DNA from: Pseudonocardiaceae bacterium | Lineage (GTDB): Bacteria > Actinomycetota > Actinomycetes > Mycobacteriales > Pseudonocardiaceae | Direction: 5' to 3' | DNA length: 42,846 nt | NCBI GenBank assembly: GCA_009379845.1 | Contig: WHSZ01000054.1 | Location: forward strand, 1 to 42,846 | Shown: one piece after another, positions 7,689 to 15,907 of the stretch | Layout of the letters: every line of letters begins with the position of its first letter | How positions within the stretch are numbered: position 1 is the first letter of the stretch | Notes under the pieces: generated by a model | The model's database searches: none | Told to the model about the DNA's origin: nothing | The model's input: only the letters and a program-made list of their open reading frames with translations | Program-made: the position numbers and the translations under genes

Positions 7689-8603
7689 ATGGCAACAACG
7701 ATCGAGGCGAGCGGCCTCAGCAAGAGATACCGCGGCAAGCCCGCCGTGGATGACCTGACGTTCACCGTGGAGCCGGGCGTGGTCACCGGTTTCCTCGGGC
7801 CGAACGGCGCCGGCAAGACCACCACGATGCGGATGATCCTCGGGCTGGCGGCACCGAGCGCTGGCACTATCACCGTCGGCGGGCGGCGCTACACCGACCT
7901 TCCCGCACCGATGCACGCCGTCGGCGCCCTGCTCGACGCGCGCGCCGTGCACCCCAACCGCACCGCGCGCAACCACCTGCGGTGTCTCGCGCGAACCAAC
8001 GGAATCGGGCCGCGCCGGGTGGACTCCGTACTGGAACTGGTCGGCCTGGCCGAGGTCGCCGGCAAGCGGGCCGGCACGTTCTCGCTCGGCATGAGCCAAC
8101 GACTCGGGGTCGCCGCGGCGCTGCTAGGCGACCCAGCCGTGCTGATCTTCGACGAGCCGGTCAACGGCCTCGATCCGGAAGGGATCCGGTGGATCCGCAC
8201 GCTGATGCACCGCATGGCAGGGGAAGGGCGCACGGTGCTGGTCTCCAGCCATCTGATGAGCGAGATGGCGTTGACCGCGGAGCACCTGATCGTCATCGGC
8301 AGGGGACGGCTGATCGCGGATACCCGGACCGACGAGTTCATGGCTGCCAGCTCCGGCGGCATCGTGCGAGCCGGCACCGACCGGCCAGCCGAGCTGTCCC
8401 GCGCGCTGCTCGCGGCCGGCGCGCGTCTCGAGTCCGAGGTGGACGGTCAGTTGCGAGTGACGGGGCTGAGCAACAATGAGATCGGCAAGATCGCCGCGAC
8501 TAACGGAATCGCGCTCTTCGAACTCATCCCGGAGCGCGGCTCGCTCGAGGACGCGTTCATGGAAGTGACCCGGCACGCGGTCGAATACGGGGTGACGTCA
8601 TGA
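7689..8603 (+). CDS. ABC-2 exporter ATP-binding protein (DrrA-like)
   Basis: This 304-residue ATPase pairs with the downstream ABC-2 permease and probably powers export of a drug, lipid or peptide. It shows Walker A GPNGAGKTTT (about residues 37-46), the degenerate signature SLGMSQR common in the DrrA/CcmA group, Walker B VLIFDEP with VNGLDP as D-loop, and the switch histidine in VSSHLMSEM. The C-terminal 80 residues match the usual accessory part that ends in a SLEDAFMEVT motif. The ATG at 7689 was chosen because the ATPase domain begins directly after it (TIEASGLSKRYRGK); the frame stays open far upstream only as antisense of the siderophore genes. The stop overlaps the next start (ATGA at 8600). 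It heads a five-gene operon that ends with a two-component system, which suggests induction by the exported substance or by envelope stress. Confidence 0.93.
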   Translation: MATTIEASGLSKRYRGKPAVDDLTFTVEPGVVTGFLGPNGAGKTTTMRMILGLAAPSAGTITVGGRRYTDLPAPMHAVGALLDARAVHPNRTARNHLRCLARTNGIGPRRVDSVLELVGLAEVAGKRAGTFSLGMSQRLGVAAALLGDPAVLIFDEPVNGLDPEGIRWIRTLMHRMAGEGRTVLVSSHLMSEMALTAEHLIVIGRGRLIADTRTDEFMAASSGGIVRAGTDRPAELSRALLAAGARLESEVDGQLRVTGLSNNEIGKIAATNGIALFELIPERGSLEDAFMEVTRHAVEYGVTS

Positions 8604-9403
8604 GCTACGTCACGCGGAACTATCGGGCCACTTTCCCAGACGCGCTGCGTTCCGAATGGACGAAGCTGTCCAGCCTGCGCTCCCTCTGGTTCACCGCGCT
8701 GGCCACGGTGCTGATCGGCCCGGGCATCGGCTCCCTTACCGCGAGAGCCCAGGGCGGCGCCTACCTCGCCGGCAAGGTGGAGGATCCGGCGTCCTTCGAT
8801 CCCACCGCGGTCAGCTACGGAGGCATCTTTGTCGGCCAGCTGGCGATCGGTGTGCTCGGCGTGCTCGCAATAACCTCCGAGTACGCCACCGGGATGATCC
8901 GCCCGAGTCTGGCGGCTGTACCCCGGCGGGCACGGCTGCTGGTGGCGAAATGCGTGGTATTCGCCGGCGCGGCGTTCGTACTCGGTCAGCTGATCGGTTT
9001 CACGTCGTTCCTCATTGGACAGTCGATGCTGGCCGCGCTTGGCGTTCCGCACGCCGGGTTGGATCAGCCGGACGTGTTGCGCGCGGTCGTCGGCGCCGGG
9101 CTGTACCTCGCCACGATCGGATTGCTCGGGCTCGGCCTTGGCACCATGCTACGAAGCACCGCCGGCGCCATCGGTCTGCTGGTGACGATCATCCTGCTGG
9201 TGCGGGCAGTGAGTCTGGCCTTTCCACAAGACTGGCAGATCTGGATCAACAAGTACTGGCCGACCAGCGCCGGCGAGCAGATCACCAGGGTGATCCCCCA
9301 GCCAGGCGCGCTGGCACCGTGGACCGGTTTCGGGCTGCTCTGCGGTTTCGTGCTCGCGGTCGCTGTCGCGGGCTATGCCGTGCTGCGCGGCAGGGACGCC
9401 TGA
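8600..9403 (+). CDS. ABC-2 type permease
   Basis: The 267-residue integral membrane protein has the family's usual N-terminus (ALRSEWTKLSSLRSLW), which lies in the cytoplasm before the first membrane helix. About six hydrophobic segments follow, including GGIFVGQLAIGVLGVLAI and ATIGLLGLGLGTML. The segment ITSEYATGMIRPSLAAVPRR is the conserved E/Y-T-G-M-I-R-x-S region of ABC-2 permeases that contacts the ATPase. The start overlaps the ATPase stop and the stop overlaps the next start (TGATG at 9401-9405), so the three genes are likely translated together. The substrate cannot be told from the sequence. Confidence 0.92.
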   Translation: MSYVTRNYRATFPDALRSEWTKLSSLRSLWFTALATVLIGPGIGSLTARAQGGAYLAGKVEDPASFDPTAVSYGGIFVGQLAIGVLGVLAITSEYATGMIRPSLAAVPRRARLLVAKCVVFAGAAFVLGQLIGFTSFLIGQSMLAALGVPHAGLDQPDVLRAVVGAGLYLATIGLLGLGLGTMLRSTAGAIGLLVTIILLVRAVSLAFPQDWQIWINKYWPTSAGEQITRVIPQPGALAPWTGFGLLCGFVLAVAVAGYAVLRGRDA

Positions 9404-10575
9404 TGGACACGCGGGCAAGTGATCTTGCCGAGGGTGCGCTGGCCGCCGCCCTAGCGGTGCTCACGATGGCCGGGCTCGCCGTGCTGGGCGTGCACCTGAT
9501 CGGCCTGGACGCGAACATTCCGCTCGGCTACTCGGCAGCCGCGGCGCTCGCGCTGGCGGTCGGGGGTTCGGTGAGCCTGGACGGCGCGGCCGGGCCGGCA
9601 ACGCGAGGTGGCGACGGCCTGCCCGTCCAGATCGGCGGCGATCTCGGGGTCATGCCGCTGGGCGTGTCGGTATGCGGTGCGGTGGTGTTCGCCGGCGCGC
9701 TGCTGATACCGCTGCGCGCTCGCCCGGCGCCGCCGAGCCTGGCCGCTCGCGCGGCGACCGCGCTGGTGACCTTCCACGTGTGCCTGCTGGTGGCGTTTCT
9801 GGTCTGGCGGCCGGTGGGCGGAACGCTGAGCGTGGCCGTCGATATCCCGCGGACCGTGCTCGGGGGGTCGGTGTGGACCCTGATAGTGCTCGGACTGTGC
9901 GCACTGTCCCACCGGGTACCGGTGCCGGCTCGGCTGGCCCCGGCGCGGGACGCCAGCCGTGCCGTCGTCGGCGTACTGCTGATCACGGTCTGCCTCGGCA
10001 TGCTGGTCGGGGTGATCGCCGGGACGTTCGGCGGGGCGCGGGTGCTCGGCACCATGCTGCTGGGAGCACCGAACCTGGTGGTCATCGCGCTCACCCGAGG
10101 CCTTGGCGTGCCGTGGTCCGCGCATACCGAGACCTCCGGGCTACTGGAGAAGCTGCCGCCGGGGCGGATGCCGGATCTGTTCAGTGCCGGGGCGAACGTC
10201 GACCCGGGGGCGCTGCGACCGCTGGAGGCCCGGCTGTGGCCGCTGGCCCTCGTCGCGGGTGTGCTGCTCGTGCTGTGCGCGTGGCGCATGCCGCGAGAGG
10301 GTGGGCGACCAGTAGCGCGGGCCGCGTGGCTGGCCGGCGCGCTGGCGGTGACCTTCGCCGGGATTACCGAACTGGCCGGGATATCGGTACACCTGAGCGC
10401 GGGGGTGGCCGGATTCGACCTGTTCGGGCTGCGGCTGGGTATAAGCGGCAACGCGCTGCTGGCCGCGGCGTACGGCGCGGTCGGTGGATTTGTGGCGAGT
10501 CTGCTCACCGGCGCCGCCCGAAGCTGGCATTGTCGACACTTGGAATCCGTGGCGGCCCAAGGACACCGATCATGA
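9403..10575 (+). CDS. Streptophobe-family polytopic membrane protein
   Basis: The 390-residue, very hydrophobic protein has roughly nine to ten predicted membrane segments and resembles the actinobacterial 'streptophobe' family of unknown function. Family-like points are an early helix pair, the segment AVGGSVSLDGAAG, and PLGVSVCGAVVFAGALLIPLR right after it. Later comes MLLGAPNLVVIALTRGLGVPW followed by a soluble stretch. The C-terminus ends in AARSWHCRH. It starts within the permease stop, and its own stop overlaps the response-regulator start (ATGA at 10572-10575). Its position between an ABC exporter and a two-component system suggests a sensory or accessory role in that export system. 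This is inference from context only. The frame is open upstream of 9403, but that part is a shadow of the permease gene. Confidence 0.8.
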   Translation: MDTRASDLAEGALAAALAVLTMAGLAVLGVHLIGLDANIPLGYSAAAALALAVGGSVSLDGAAGPATRGGDGLPVQIGGDLGVMPLGVSVCGAVVFAGALLIPLRARPAPPSLAARAATALVTFHVCLLVAFLVWRPVGGTLSVAVDIPRTVLGGSVWTLIVLGLCALSHRVPVPARLAPARDASRAVVGVLLITVCLGMLVGVIAGTFGGARVLGTMLLGAPNLVVIALTRGLGVPWSAHTETSGLLEKLPPGRMPDLFSAGANVDPGALRPLEARLWPLALVAGVLLVLCAWRMPREGGRPVARAAWLAGALAVTFAGITELAGISVHLSAGVAGFDLFGLRLGISGNALLAAAYGAVGGFVASLLTGAARSWHCRHLESVAAQGHRS

Positions 10576-11276
10576 CGTCAGCCCTCGAGGCGAACCTGCT
10601 CGTTGTCGAGGACGAGCCGACGCTGCGCGAGTTGCTGTCCGCCAGCCTACGATTCGCGGGGTTCGCGGTGTCCTCGGTGGCGACCGGTGGCGCCGCCATC
10701 GAGCTTGCCGCGCGCGAGCGGCCGGACCTCGTGGTGCTTGACGTGATGCTGCCGGACGTAGATGGCTTCGAGGTCGTGCACCAGCTGCGCGCGCACGCCC
10801 CGCCCGGCGGGCACCTGCCGGTGCTGTTCCTGACCGCGCGGGACGCTCCACAGGACAAAGTGGACGGACTGACGATCGGCGGGGACGACTACGTCACCAA
10901 GCCGTTCAAGCTGGACGAGCTGATCGCGCGGATCAGGGCGATCCTGCGGCGGACCGGTGGGTCGGAACCACCGAACCGGCTGTCCGTCGCGGATCTGGAA
11001 CTCGACCCGACCGGCCGGCTGGTGCTGCGGGCGAGTGAGCCGATCTCGCTGTCCCCTACCGAGTTCACCCTGCTGCGCTATCTCATGGAACACGCCGACC
11101 AGGTGCTGTCAAAACCGCAAATACTCGAGCACGTGTGGCGCTACGACTTCGGCGGTGACGCGAGCATCGTGGAGTCGTACATCAGCTACCTGCGGCGCAA
11201 GGTGGACACTCGGGAGCCGCGGCTGATTCACACCGTGCGCGGGCTCGGTTATGTACTGCGCAGGCCGCGTTCGTGA
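10572..11276 (+). CDS. OmpR/PhoB-family response regulator
   Basis: This 234-residue regulator has an N-terminal receiver domain (about residues 8-122) with acidic pair ED, phosphoacceptor Asp57 in VVLDVMLPD, Thr in FLTARD, and Lys in TKPFKLDEL. A C-terminal winged-helix DNA-binding domain (about 138-232) ends in IHTVRGLGYVLR. It is partnered with the kinase that starts inside its stop codon (GTGA at 11273). The start ATG at 10572 overlaps the streptophobe stop. As the operon also encodes an ABC exporter, autoregulation of the exporter genes is likely. I see no obvious direct-repeat operator in 7593-7688. Confidence 0.95.
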   Translation: MTSALEANLLVVEDEPTLRELLSASLRFAGFAVSSVATGGAAIELAARERPDLVVLDVMLPDVDGFEVVHQLRAHAPPGGHLPVLFLTARDAPQDKVDGLTIGGDDYVTKPFKLDELIARIRAILRRTGGSEPPNRLSVADLELDPTGRLVLRASEPISLSPTEFTLLRYLMEHADQVLSKPQILEHVWRYDFGGDASIVESYISYLRRKVDTREPRLIHTVRGLGYVLRRPRS

Positions 11277-12748
11277 AGCGGCTGTCGTTGCGCGCCAGGT
11301 TGGTGCTGATCACGGTGACGCTGCTGGCCGTAGGGCTGATGGTGACCACCGTGGTGGTGCTCACCTCGCTGCGGGGGCCGCTGGAGCGGCAGGTGGACAA
11401 CCAGCTGGGACTGGCGGGTGGCGTGCTCGCCCGGATACCGCAGACGCTGCTGGAAACGTTGACCAAGACGCCGGCCACCGAGCCGGAACTCCCGGTCCGG
11501 GACGCCTCCGATCTGATCGACGACCTCTACATCGGCTACCTCGACCGTGGCGGCGCCGTCACGGTCGGGCCTGGGCGGGTGAGGGCCGCGCCGGACACCC
11601 CCGGCCCCGAGTTGCCCCGGCTGGACGCCGCGGCGGCGCGCGCACACGGAAGCCGTCCGTTCGAAGTGCCGGGCCGGCGGGATTCCGCGCCGTGGCGGGT
11701 AATCGCACTTCCCCGGCAGAACGGCGGCAGCGTGGTGGTGGCCGCGTCGCTGGAGCAGGTGGACGCCACCGTGGCCGGTGTCCGCAACATCTGCCTGCTG
11801 GTCGGCAGTGGTGTGCTGGCGTTGCTCGCCGTCGCCGGCTGGTTCTGGGTACGCGCCGGCCTGCGACCGTTGCGTCGCGTCGAGCACACCACGGCGGCCA
11901 TCGCCGGCGGCGATCTCAGCGAGCGAGTGCCGGAGCTGGCTCCGCCCGGCACCGAGATCGGCCGGTTGTCCACGGCGTTGAACGGCATGCTCACGCAGAT
12001 CGAAACGGCTGTCGCGGCCCGCACCGCCAGTGAGGAACGGATGCGCCGGTTCGTCGCGGACGCCAGCCACGAGCTGCGCACCCCGCTGGCCGGGATCGGG
12101 GGGTTCGCCGAGCTGTACCGGATGGGCGCGCTCACCGATCCGGACGAGGTACACCGCACCATGGACCGCATCGAGCGTGAATCCGCGCGGCTGGGCCGGT
12201 TGGTCGATGACCTGTTGCTGCTCACCAAAACCGATGAGCACGGCGGTGCGCTTGAGCTCCGCCGAACCCCGATGGACCTGCGCAGCCTGGCCGCCGATGC
12301 GTTGCACGACTTGCGCGCCCTGGATCCCGACCGGCCCGTGGAGTTGACCGGGCCCGGCGGCGGATCCCCCGGCGCGGCACCGGTTTCCGGTGACGAAGCA
12401 CGGCTGCGGCAGGTGGTCAGCAATCTGGTCGGCAATGCCGTCGAACACACTCCAGCCGGCTCGCCGATCCGCATCGGCATCGGTACCACCGGCGAGCACG
12501 CCATACTCGAGGTCAGCGACGGCGGGCCGGGCCTGACCGAAGACCAAGCGCGGCTGGTTTTCGAGCGGTTCTACCGGGCGGACAGCTCACGCAGCCGGCA
12601 GCAGGACACCGGACGGATCTCCGGAGCCGGCCTCGGCCTTTCCATCGTGCGTTCACTGATCACCGCGCACGGCGGCACCGTCGAGGTGGAGAGCACTCCC
12701 GGGGAGGGGGCCACGTTTCGAGTGGTGCTGCCTCGTGAGTCTTTTTAG
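11273..12748 (+). CDS. Sensor histidine kinase
   Basis: This 491-residue kinase starts with GTG, overlapping the response-regulator stop. A first membrane helix (about residues 8-32) and a second (about 168-193, GVLALLAVAGWFWV) enclose an extracytoplasmic sensor region of about 135 residues. HAMP follows. The HisKA box is FVADASHELRTPLAG with phosphoacceptor His near residue 266. The ATPase domain shows the N box NLVGNAVEHTP, the G1 box DGGPGL, the F box FERFYR and the G2 box GAGLGLSIV. The layout matches TrcS-like actinobacterial kinases that act with OmpR-type regulators. The last codons (PRESF, stop) lie in the left arm of a perfect palindrome, so the 3' end of the gene and a likely terminator share bases. 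Confidence 0.95.
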   Translation: MKRLSLRARLVLITVTLLAVGLMVTTVVVLTSLRGPLERQVDNQLGLAGGVLARIPQTLLETLTKTPATEPELPVRDASDLIDDLYIGYLDRGGAVTVGPGRVRAAPDTPGPELPRLDAAAARAHGSRPFEVPGRRDSAPWRVIALPRQNGGSVVVAASLEQVDATVAGVRNICLLVGSGVLALLAVAGWFWVRAGLRPLRRVEHTTAAIAGGDLSERVPELAPPGTEIGRLSTALNGMLTQIETAVAARTASEERMRRFVADASHELRTPLAGIGGFAELYRMGALTDPDEVHRTMDRIERESARLGRLVDDLLLLTKTDEHGGALELRRTPMDLRSLAADALHDLRALDPDRPVELTGPGGGSPGAAPVSGDEARLRQVVSNLVGNAVEHTPAGSPIRIGIGTTGEHAILEVSDGGPGLTEDQARLVFERFYRADSSRSRQQDTGRISGAGLGLSIVRSLITAHGGTVEVESTPGEGATFRVVLPRESF

Positions 12749-12775
12749 GTGCTATAACGCCGAAAAGACTCACGA
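12733..12775. terminator. Perfect 13-bp-arm palindrome overlapping the kinase stop, likely bidirectional terminator
   Basis: TCGTGAGTCTTTT (12733-12745) pairs perfectly with AAAAGACTCACGA (12763-12775) across a 17-base loop, GGTGCTATAACGCC forming its centre. The left arm encodes the last residues of the histidine kinase. The same centre is found in the degenerate element at 2980-3023. From memory, many Pseudonocardiaceae genomes carry related dispersed TCGTGAGT palindromes at gene ends. Confidence 0.8.
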
Positions 12776-12797
12776 CCGGTAGTCGTCGCGGCATCGA

Positions 12798-12827
12798 TTG
12801 ACACGATCTCCCGTCGTCACGCATTAT
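12798..12827 (+). promoter_or_regulatory. Sigma-70-type promoter for the methyltransferase gene
   Basis: TTGACA (12798-12803) and CATTAT (12822-12827) are separated by 18 bases. The -35 is a perfect match and the -10 matches TATAAT at four of six positions. It lies between the palindromic terminator and the methyltransferase gene, about 40 bases before its GTG. Confidence 0.6.
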
Positions 12828-12868
12828 TCCATCACGGGTTGAATTTCGAGTTCGAGAGGAGTGGACAG

Positions 12869-13621
12869 GTGACGGACGAGGGATCTCAAGGCCAGACGAT
12901 CGCCCCGGAGAACGTGGACTTCGAGGCGTTCTACCGCGGCGAGGAGCCGATCGAGGGGACGAACATCTCGTTCGGGCAGATTCCGTGGGACATCGGCGAG
13001 CCGCAGCCGGCGTTGGTGCACCTCGAGGAGACCGGGCAGATTCGCGGGGCGGTGCTCGACTCGGGCTGCGGTCTCGGGGACAACAGCGTGTTCCTCGCCG
13101 CCCGCGGCTACCAGGTGACCGGGATCGATGGCGCCTCGGGTGCCATCGAGCGCGCCGAGCAGCGGGCACGGGACCGTGGCGTGGACGTGGAATTCCGGCA
13201 AGCGGACGTGACACGGCTGGATGGCATCGAGCAGCGGTTCAACACAGTGCTGGACAGCGCGCTCTATCACTGCCTTGGCGAGGGGCAACGGGCCGAGTAC
13301 GCCGCGGCGCTGCACCGCGTGACGATGCCGGGTGCACAGCTGCACCTGTTCTGTTTCGCGGACGCCGCGCCGGTGCAATTCGGCGGCGTGACGGCGGTCA
13401 GCCAGGATGACCTTTACGCCAACCTGGGCCAGCACTGGAACATCACCAGCATCCAGCTGACCAACTACGTCACGGCGTTCACCCGCGAGTCGTTCCGGGA
13501 GCAGGTGAACGTCGAGGCCATGGAGCAGGCCGGCCTCGCCTTCGATATCGACAATCTCGATACCGACGACCAGGGCCGGATACTGGGCCCGGTGTGGCAG
13601 CTGCACGCCGAGCGTATCTAG
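12869..13621 (+). CDS. Class I SAM-dependent methyltransferase
   Basis: The 250-residue protein carries a Rossmann-type methyltransferase domain. Motif I is VLDSGCGLGDNS (about residues 61-72), followed by an acidic end of strand 2 in VTGIDGAS, motif II-like FRQADVT, and VLDSALYHCL at the motif IV position. The substrate is not recognisable. The domain resembles small-molecule or thiopurine-type methyltransferases. The start is GTG at 12869, preceded by GAGAGGAG at a good distance; in-frame codons before it are unlikely to be used. It has its own promoter upstream and a GC-rich hairpin downstream, so it seems monocistronic and not part of either neighbouring operon. Confidence 0.9.
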   Translation: MTDEGSQGQTIAPENVDFEAFYRGEEPIEGTNISFGQIPWDIGEPQPALVHLEETGQIRGAVLDSGCGLGDNSVFLAARGYQVTGIDGASGAIERAEQRARDRGVDVEFRQADVTRLDGIEQRFNTVLDSALYHCLGEGQRAEYAAALHRVTMPGAQLHLFCFADAAPVQFGGVTAVSQDDLYANLGQHWNITSIQLTNYVTAFTRESFREQVNVEAMEQAGLAFDIDNLDTDDQGRILGPVWQLHAERI

Positions 13622-13632
13622 ATCACATACCT

Positions 13633-13663
13633 GGCGGGGGCGCCTCGCACTCGCGTCCCCGCC
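13633..13663 (+). terminator. GC-rich hairpin after the methyltransferase gene
   Basis: GGCGGGGGCGC pairs with GCGTCCCCGCC (seven perfect outer pairs, mostly paired inside) around a short loop, 12 bases after the stop codon. There is no T tract, as is common in actinobacteria. Confidence 0.65.
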
Positions 13664-13718
13664 CTCGGGTACGCCCACCCGCACTCGATGCCCGGCCTGT
13701 TGCGCTTCCGGATCGTAT

Positions 13719-13740
13719 ATGGTTTCGTCGATGAAATCAT
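13719..13740. promoter_or_regulatory. Inverted repeat upstream of the FAH-RraA gene, candidate GntR operator
   Basis: ATGGTTTC (13719-13726) and GAAATCAT (13733-13740) are inverted repeats with one mismatch and a 6-base spacer. The site lies 26 bases before the start of the first gene of the catabolic operon that also encodes a GntR regulator. The link to that regulator is inference. Confidence 0.45.
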
Positions 13741-13766
13741 CGGCGGTCAGCCAAGGGAGGGTGCCC

Positions 13767-15218
13767 ATGCAGGATCCGGTTACCGCGGAACTGGGTGTCA
13801 CCCCCGGCAAGGTCATCGCTGTTCACGTGAATTACCGCAGCCGCGCAGCCCAGCGAGGACGCAGCCCTGAGTACGGCTCATACTTTCTCAAAGCGACGTC
13901 CTCGCTGAGCCCGGACGGTGCGCCTGTCGCCAGGCCGGCCGGCATCGAACTGCTCGGGTTCGAGGGTGAGATCGCTCTGGTCATCGGCACCCGCGCACAC
14001 CGGATCTCCCCTGACGAAGGCTGGGCACATGTCGGCTGGGTCACCGCGTCCAACGACCTCGGGTTGCACGATCTACGTTACGCTGACCGCGGCGCCAACC
14101 TGCGCGCGAAAAGCGGGGACGGGTTCACGCCGATCGGTCCGCGTTTCCTGCCGGCCGCCGAACTCGATCCCGCCCAGCTGCGCATCCGTACCTGGGTCAA
14201 CGGCGAGCTCGCCCAGTCGGAATGCACCGACGACCTGATCTTCCCGTTCGCCGACCTCGTCGCGGATCTGTCCCGGACGTCCACTTTGGAGCCCGGGGAC
14301 GTCATCCTCACCGGAACGCCGGCGGGCGCATCGGTACTGCGGCCCGGCGACGTGGTCGAGGTCGAAGTGGACAGCGTGGAAACCGAACGCCCTGCGACTA
14401 CCGGACGGCTGCGCACCGAGGTTGTGGAGGGCCCCGCACTGCCAGCGCACGGCGCACAGCCGAAGGTCGACGACGCGTTGCGGGCCACCGCGTACGGCAC
14501 CGAAGAACCCGCTGCCACCACGGAACTGGACCCCGAGCTGGCAAAGAAGCTCGCCAGCGTAGCGGTCGCGACGTTGTCCGCGCAGCTACGCAAGCGCGGG
14601 TTGAACAACGTGCACATCGACGGGGTGCACGCCGCCAGGCCGGGATCGAAGTTCGCAGGGCGTGCCCGCACGCTGCGCTACCTGCCGGGCCGCGAGGATC
14701 TGTTCACCAAGCACGGCGCCGGCCTCAACGCCCAGAAGCGCGCCATCGAGTCGGTACGGCCCGGCGAAGTCCTTGTCATGGAAGCGCGAGGGGACAACAC
14801 CTCGGGAACGATCGGCGACATCCTCGCGCTACGGGCGCAAACCCGAGGTGCCGCGGCCATCGTCAGCGACGGCGGGCTGCGGGATTCGGCCGTCGTCGCG
14901 GAGCTCGACATGCCCATCTTCCACGCCGGCGCGCATCCGGCGGTGCTAGGCCGCCGGCACGTGCCGTGGGAAACCGACGTCGCCATCGGTTGCGGCGGCA
15001 CGATCGTGCAGCCCGGCGACATCGTGGTTGGCGACGACGACGGCGTACTGGTGATCCCACCCGAGCACCTCGACGAGGTCGTAGACGACGCCATCGAACA
15101 GGAGCGGCAGGAGGCGTTCATAACCGAGAAGGTCCACAGTGGACACAAGATCGAAGGGCTGTACCCGCTTGGCGAGAAGTGGCAGGCCGAATACCGGAAA
15201 TGGCTTCAGGACGGGTAA
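13767..15218 (+). CDS. FAH-family hydrolase/decarboxylase fused to an RraA-family aldolase domain
   Basis: The 483-residue protein joins two enzymes. Residues about 15-235 form a fumarylacetoacetate hydrolase (FAH) domain: GFEGEIALVIGTRAH with metal-binding acidic residues, a conserved D-L...D-L...R segment near WVTASNDLGLHDL, GDGFTPIGP, and GDVILTGTPAG. Members such as HpaG isomerise and decarboxylate ring-cleavage products of homoprotocatechuate. Residues about 250-480 form an RraA/HMG-aldolase domain: NTSGTIGDILALRA, SDGGLRDSAVVAE and GDIVVGDDDGVLVIP. These metal-dependent enzymes split 4-hydroxy-2-oxo acids to pyruvate. The ATG at 13767 follows AGGGAGGG at good spacing; an upstream in-frame GTG at 13719 lies inside the inverted repeat and was rejected. 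HpaE and HpaD follow in the same operon, so the two domains would act on successive late intermediates. I know of no characterised fusion of this kind. Confidence 0.88.
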   Translation: MQDPVTAELGVTPGKVIAVHVNYRSRAAQRGRSPEYGSYFLKATSSLSPDGAPVARPAGIELLGFEGEIALVIGTRAHRISPDEGWAHVGWVTASNDLGLHDLRYADRGANLRAKSGDGFTPIGPRFLPAAELDPAQLRIRTWVNGELAQSECTDDLIFPFADLVADLSRTSTLEPGDVILTGTPAGASVLRPGDVVEVEVDSVETERPATTGRLRTEVVEGPALPAHGAQPKVDDALRATAYGTEEPAATTELDPELAKKLASVAVATLSAQLRKRGLNNVHIDGVHAARPGSKFAGRARTLRYLPGREDLFTKHGAGLNAQKRAIESVRPGEVLVMEARGDNTSGTIGDILALRAQTRGAAAIVSDGGLRDSAVVAELDMPIFHAGAHPAVLGRRHVPWETDVAIGCGGTIVQPGDIVVGDDDGVLVIPPEHLDEVVDDAIEQERQEAFITEKVHSGHKIEGLYPLGEKWQAEYRKWLQDG

Positions 15219-15220
15219 TC

Positions 15221-15895
15221 ATGCCGGCTACGAGCAGCGATAACCCTGGCCTGAGCAAGTCGCAGCGGGCATACCAGGTGATCAAATCGAGGATCACCGA
15301 TGGCAGCTACAGCCCCGGCTACCGGCTCGTGCTCGGCCAGCTGGCCAAGGAGCTGTCCGTCAGCGCGGTACCGATCAGGGAAGCGATCCGATTACTGGAG
15401 GCCGAGGGTTTCGTCGAGTTCGAACGCAACGTCGGTGCCCAGGTAGCCGCGATCAATCCGACCGAGTACCTGCACACCATGCAAACACTGGCCATTGTGG
15501 AGGGTGCTGCCATCGGGCTGGCCGGCGAGGACATGTCAGCCGATGCGCTTGACCGCGCGGCGGAGCTCAACGAGCGGATGCGCACGTCTTTGCGGGAGTT
15601 CGATCCGATCGCGTTTACCCGGCTCAACCAACGGTTCCACGAGGCGCTTTACGAGCAATGCCCGAACCCGCACCTTGTCGATCTGGTGCGCCGTGGCTGG
15701 GCCAGACTCGCGTCGATCCGCGAGTCGACCTTCATCTTCGTGCCTGGGCGGGCCAGCTCGTCGGTCGAAGAGCACGACAAGTTGCTCGAATTGCTTGGCT
15801 CCGGAGCCGATCCGGAAGTCATCGAGCAGTACGCACGCGCCCACCGCACTACGACCATGCAAGCTTTTCTGTCCAAAGAGGATGGTCACGTCTGA
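15221..15895 (+). CDS. GntR-family (FadR/FCD type) transcriptional regulator
   Basis: The 224-residue regulator has an N-terminal winged helix-turn-helix (about residues 12-78; LVLGQLAKELSVSAVPIREA and LEAEGFVEFERNVGAQV) and a C-terminal all-helical FCD-type effector domain (about 88-215) with FTRLNQRFHEALYE. FCD domains bind carboxylic acids, often through a metal held by Asp and His residues. The ATG begins two bases after the stop of the FAH-RraA gene, and the DapA-family gene follows after 12 bases. It is therefore embedded in the operon it probably represses, with an aromatic acid or ring-cleavage product as likely inducer. The candidate operator is at 13719-13740. Confidence 0.93.
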   Translation: MPATSSDNPGLSKSQRAYQVIKSRITDGSYSPGYRLVLGQLAKELSVSAVPIREAIRLLEAEGFVEFERNVGAQVAAINPTEYLHTMQTLAIVEGAAIGLAGEDMSADALDRAAELNERMRTSLREFDPIAFTRLNQRFHEALYEQCPNPHLVDLVRRGWARLASIRESTFIFVPGRASSSVEEHDKLLELLGSGADPEVIEQYARAHRTTTMQAFLSKEDGHV

Positions 15896-15907
15896 GAGGT
15901 AACGGCG

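Noticed and set aside
8656..9402. Open frame upstream of the streptophobe start
   Set aside because: It is the shifted-frame shadow of the ABC permease gene; hydrophobic family sequence begins at 9403.
13719..13766. Upstream in-frame start for the FAH-RraA protein
   Set aside because: It would place the inverted repeat inside the gene and lacks a ribosome binding site, while ATG 13767 follows AGGGAGGG.
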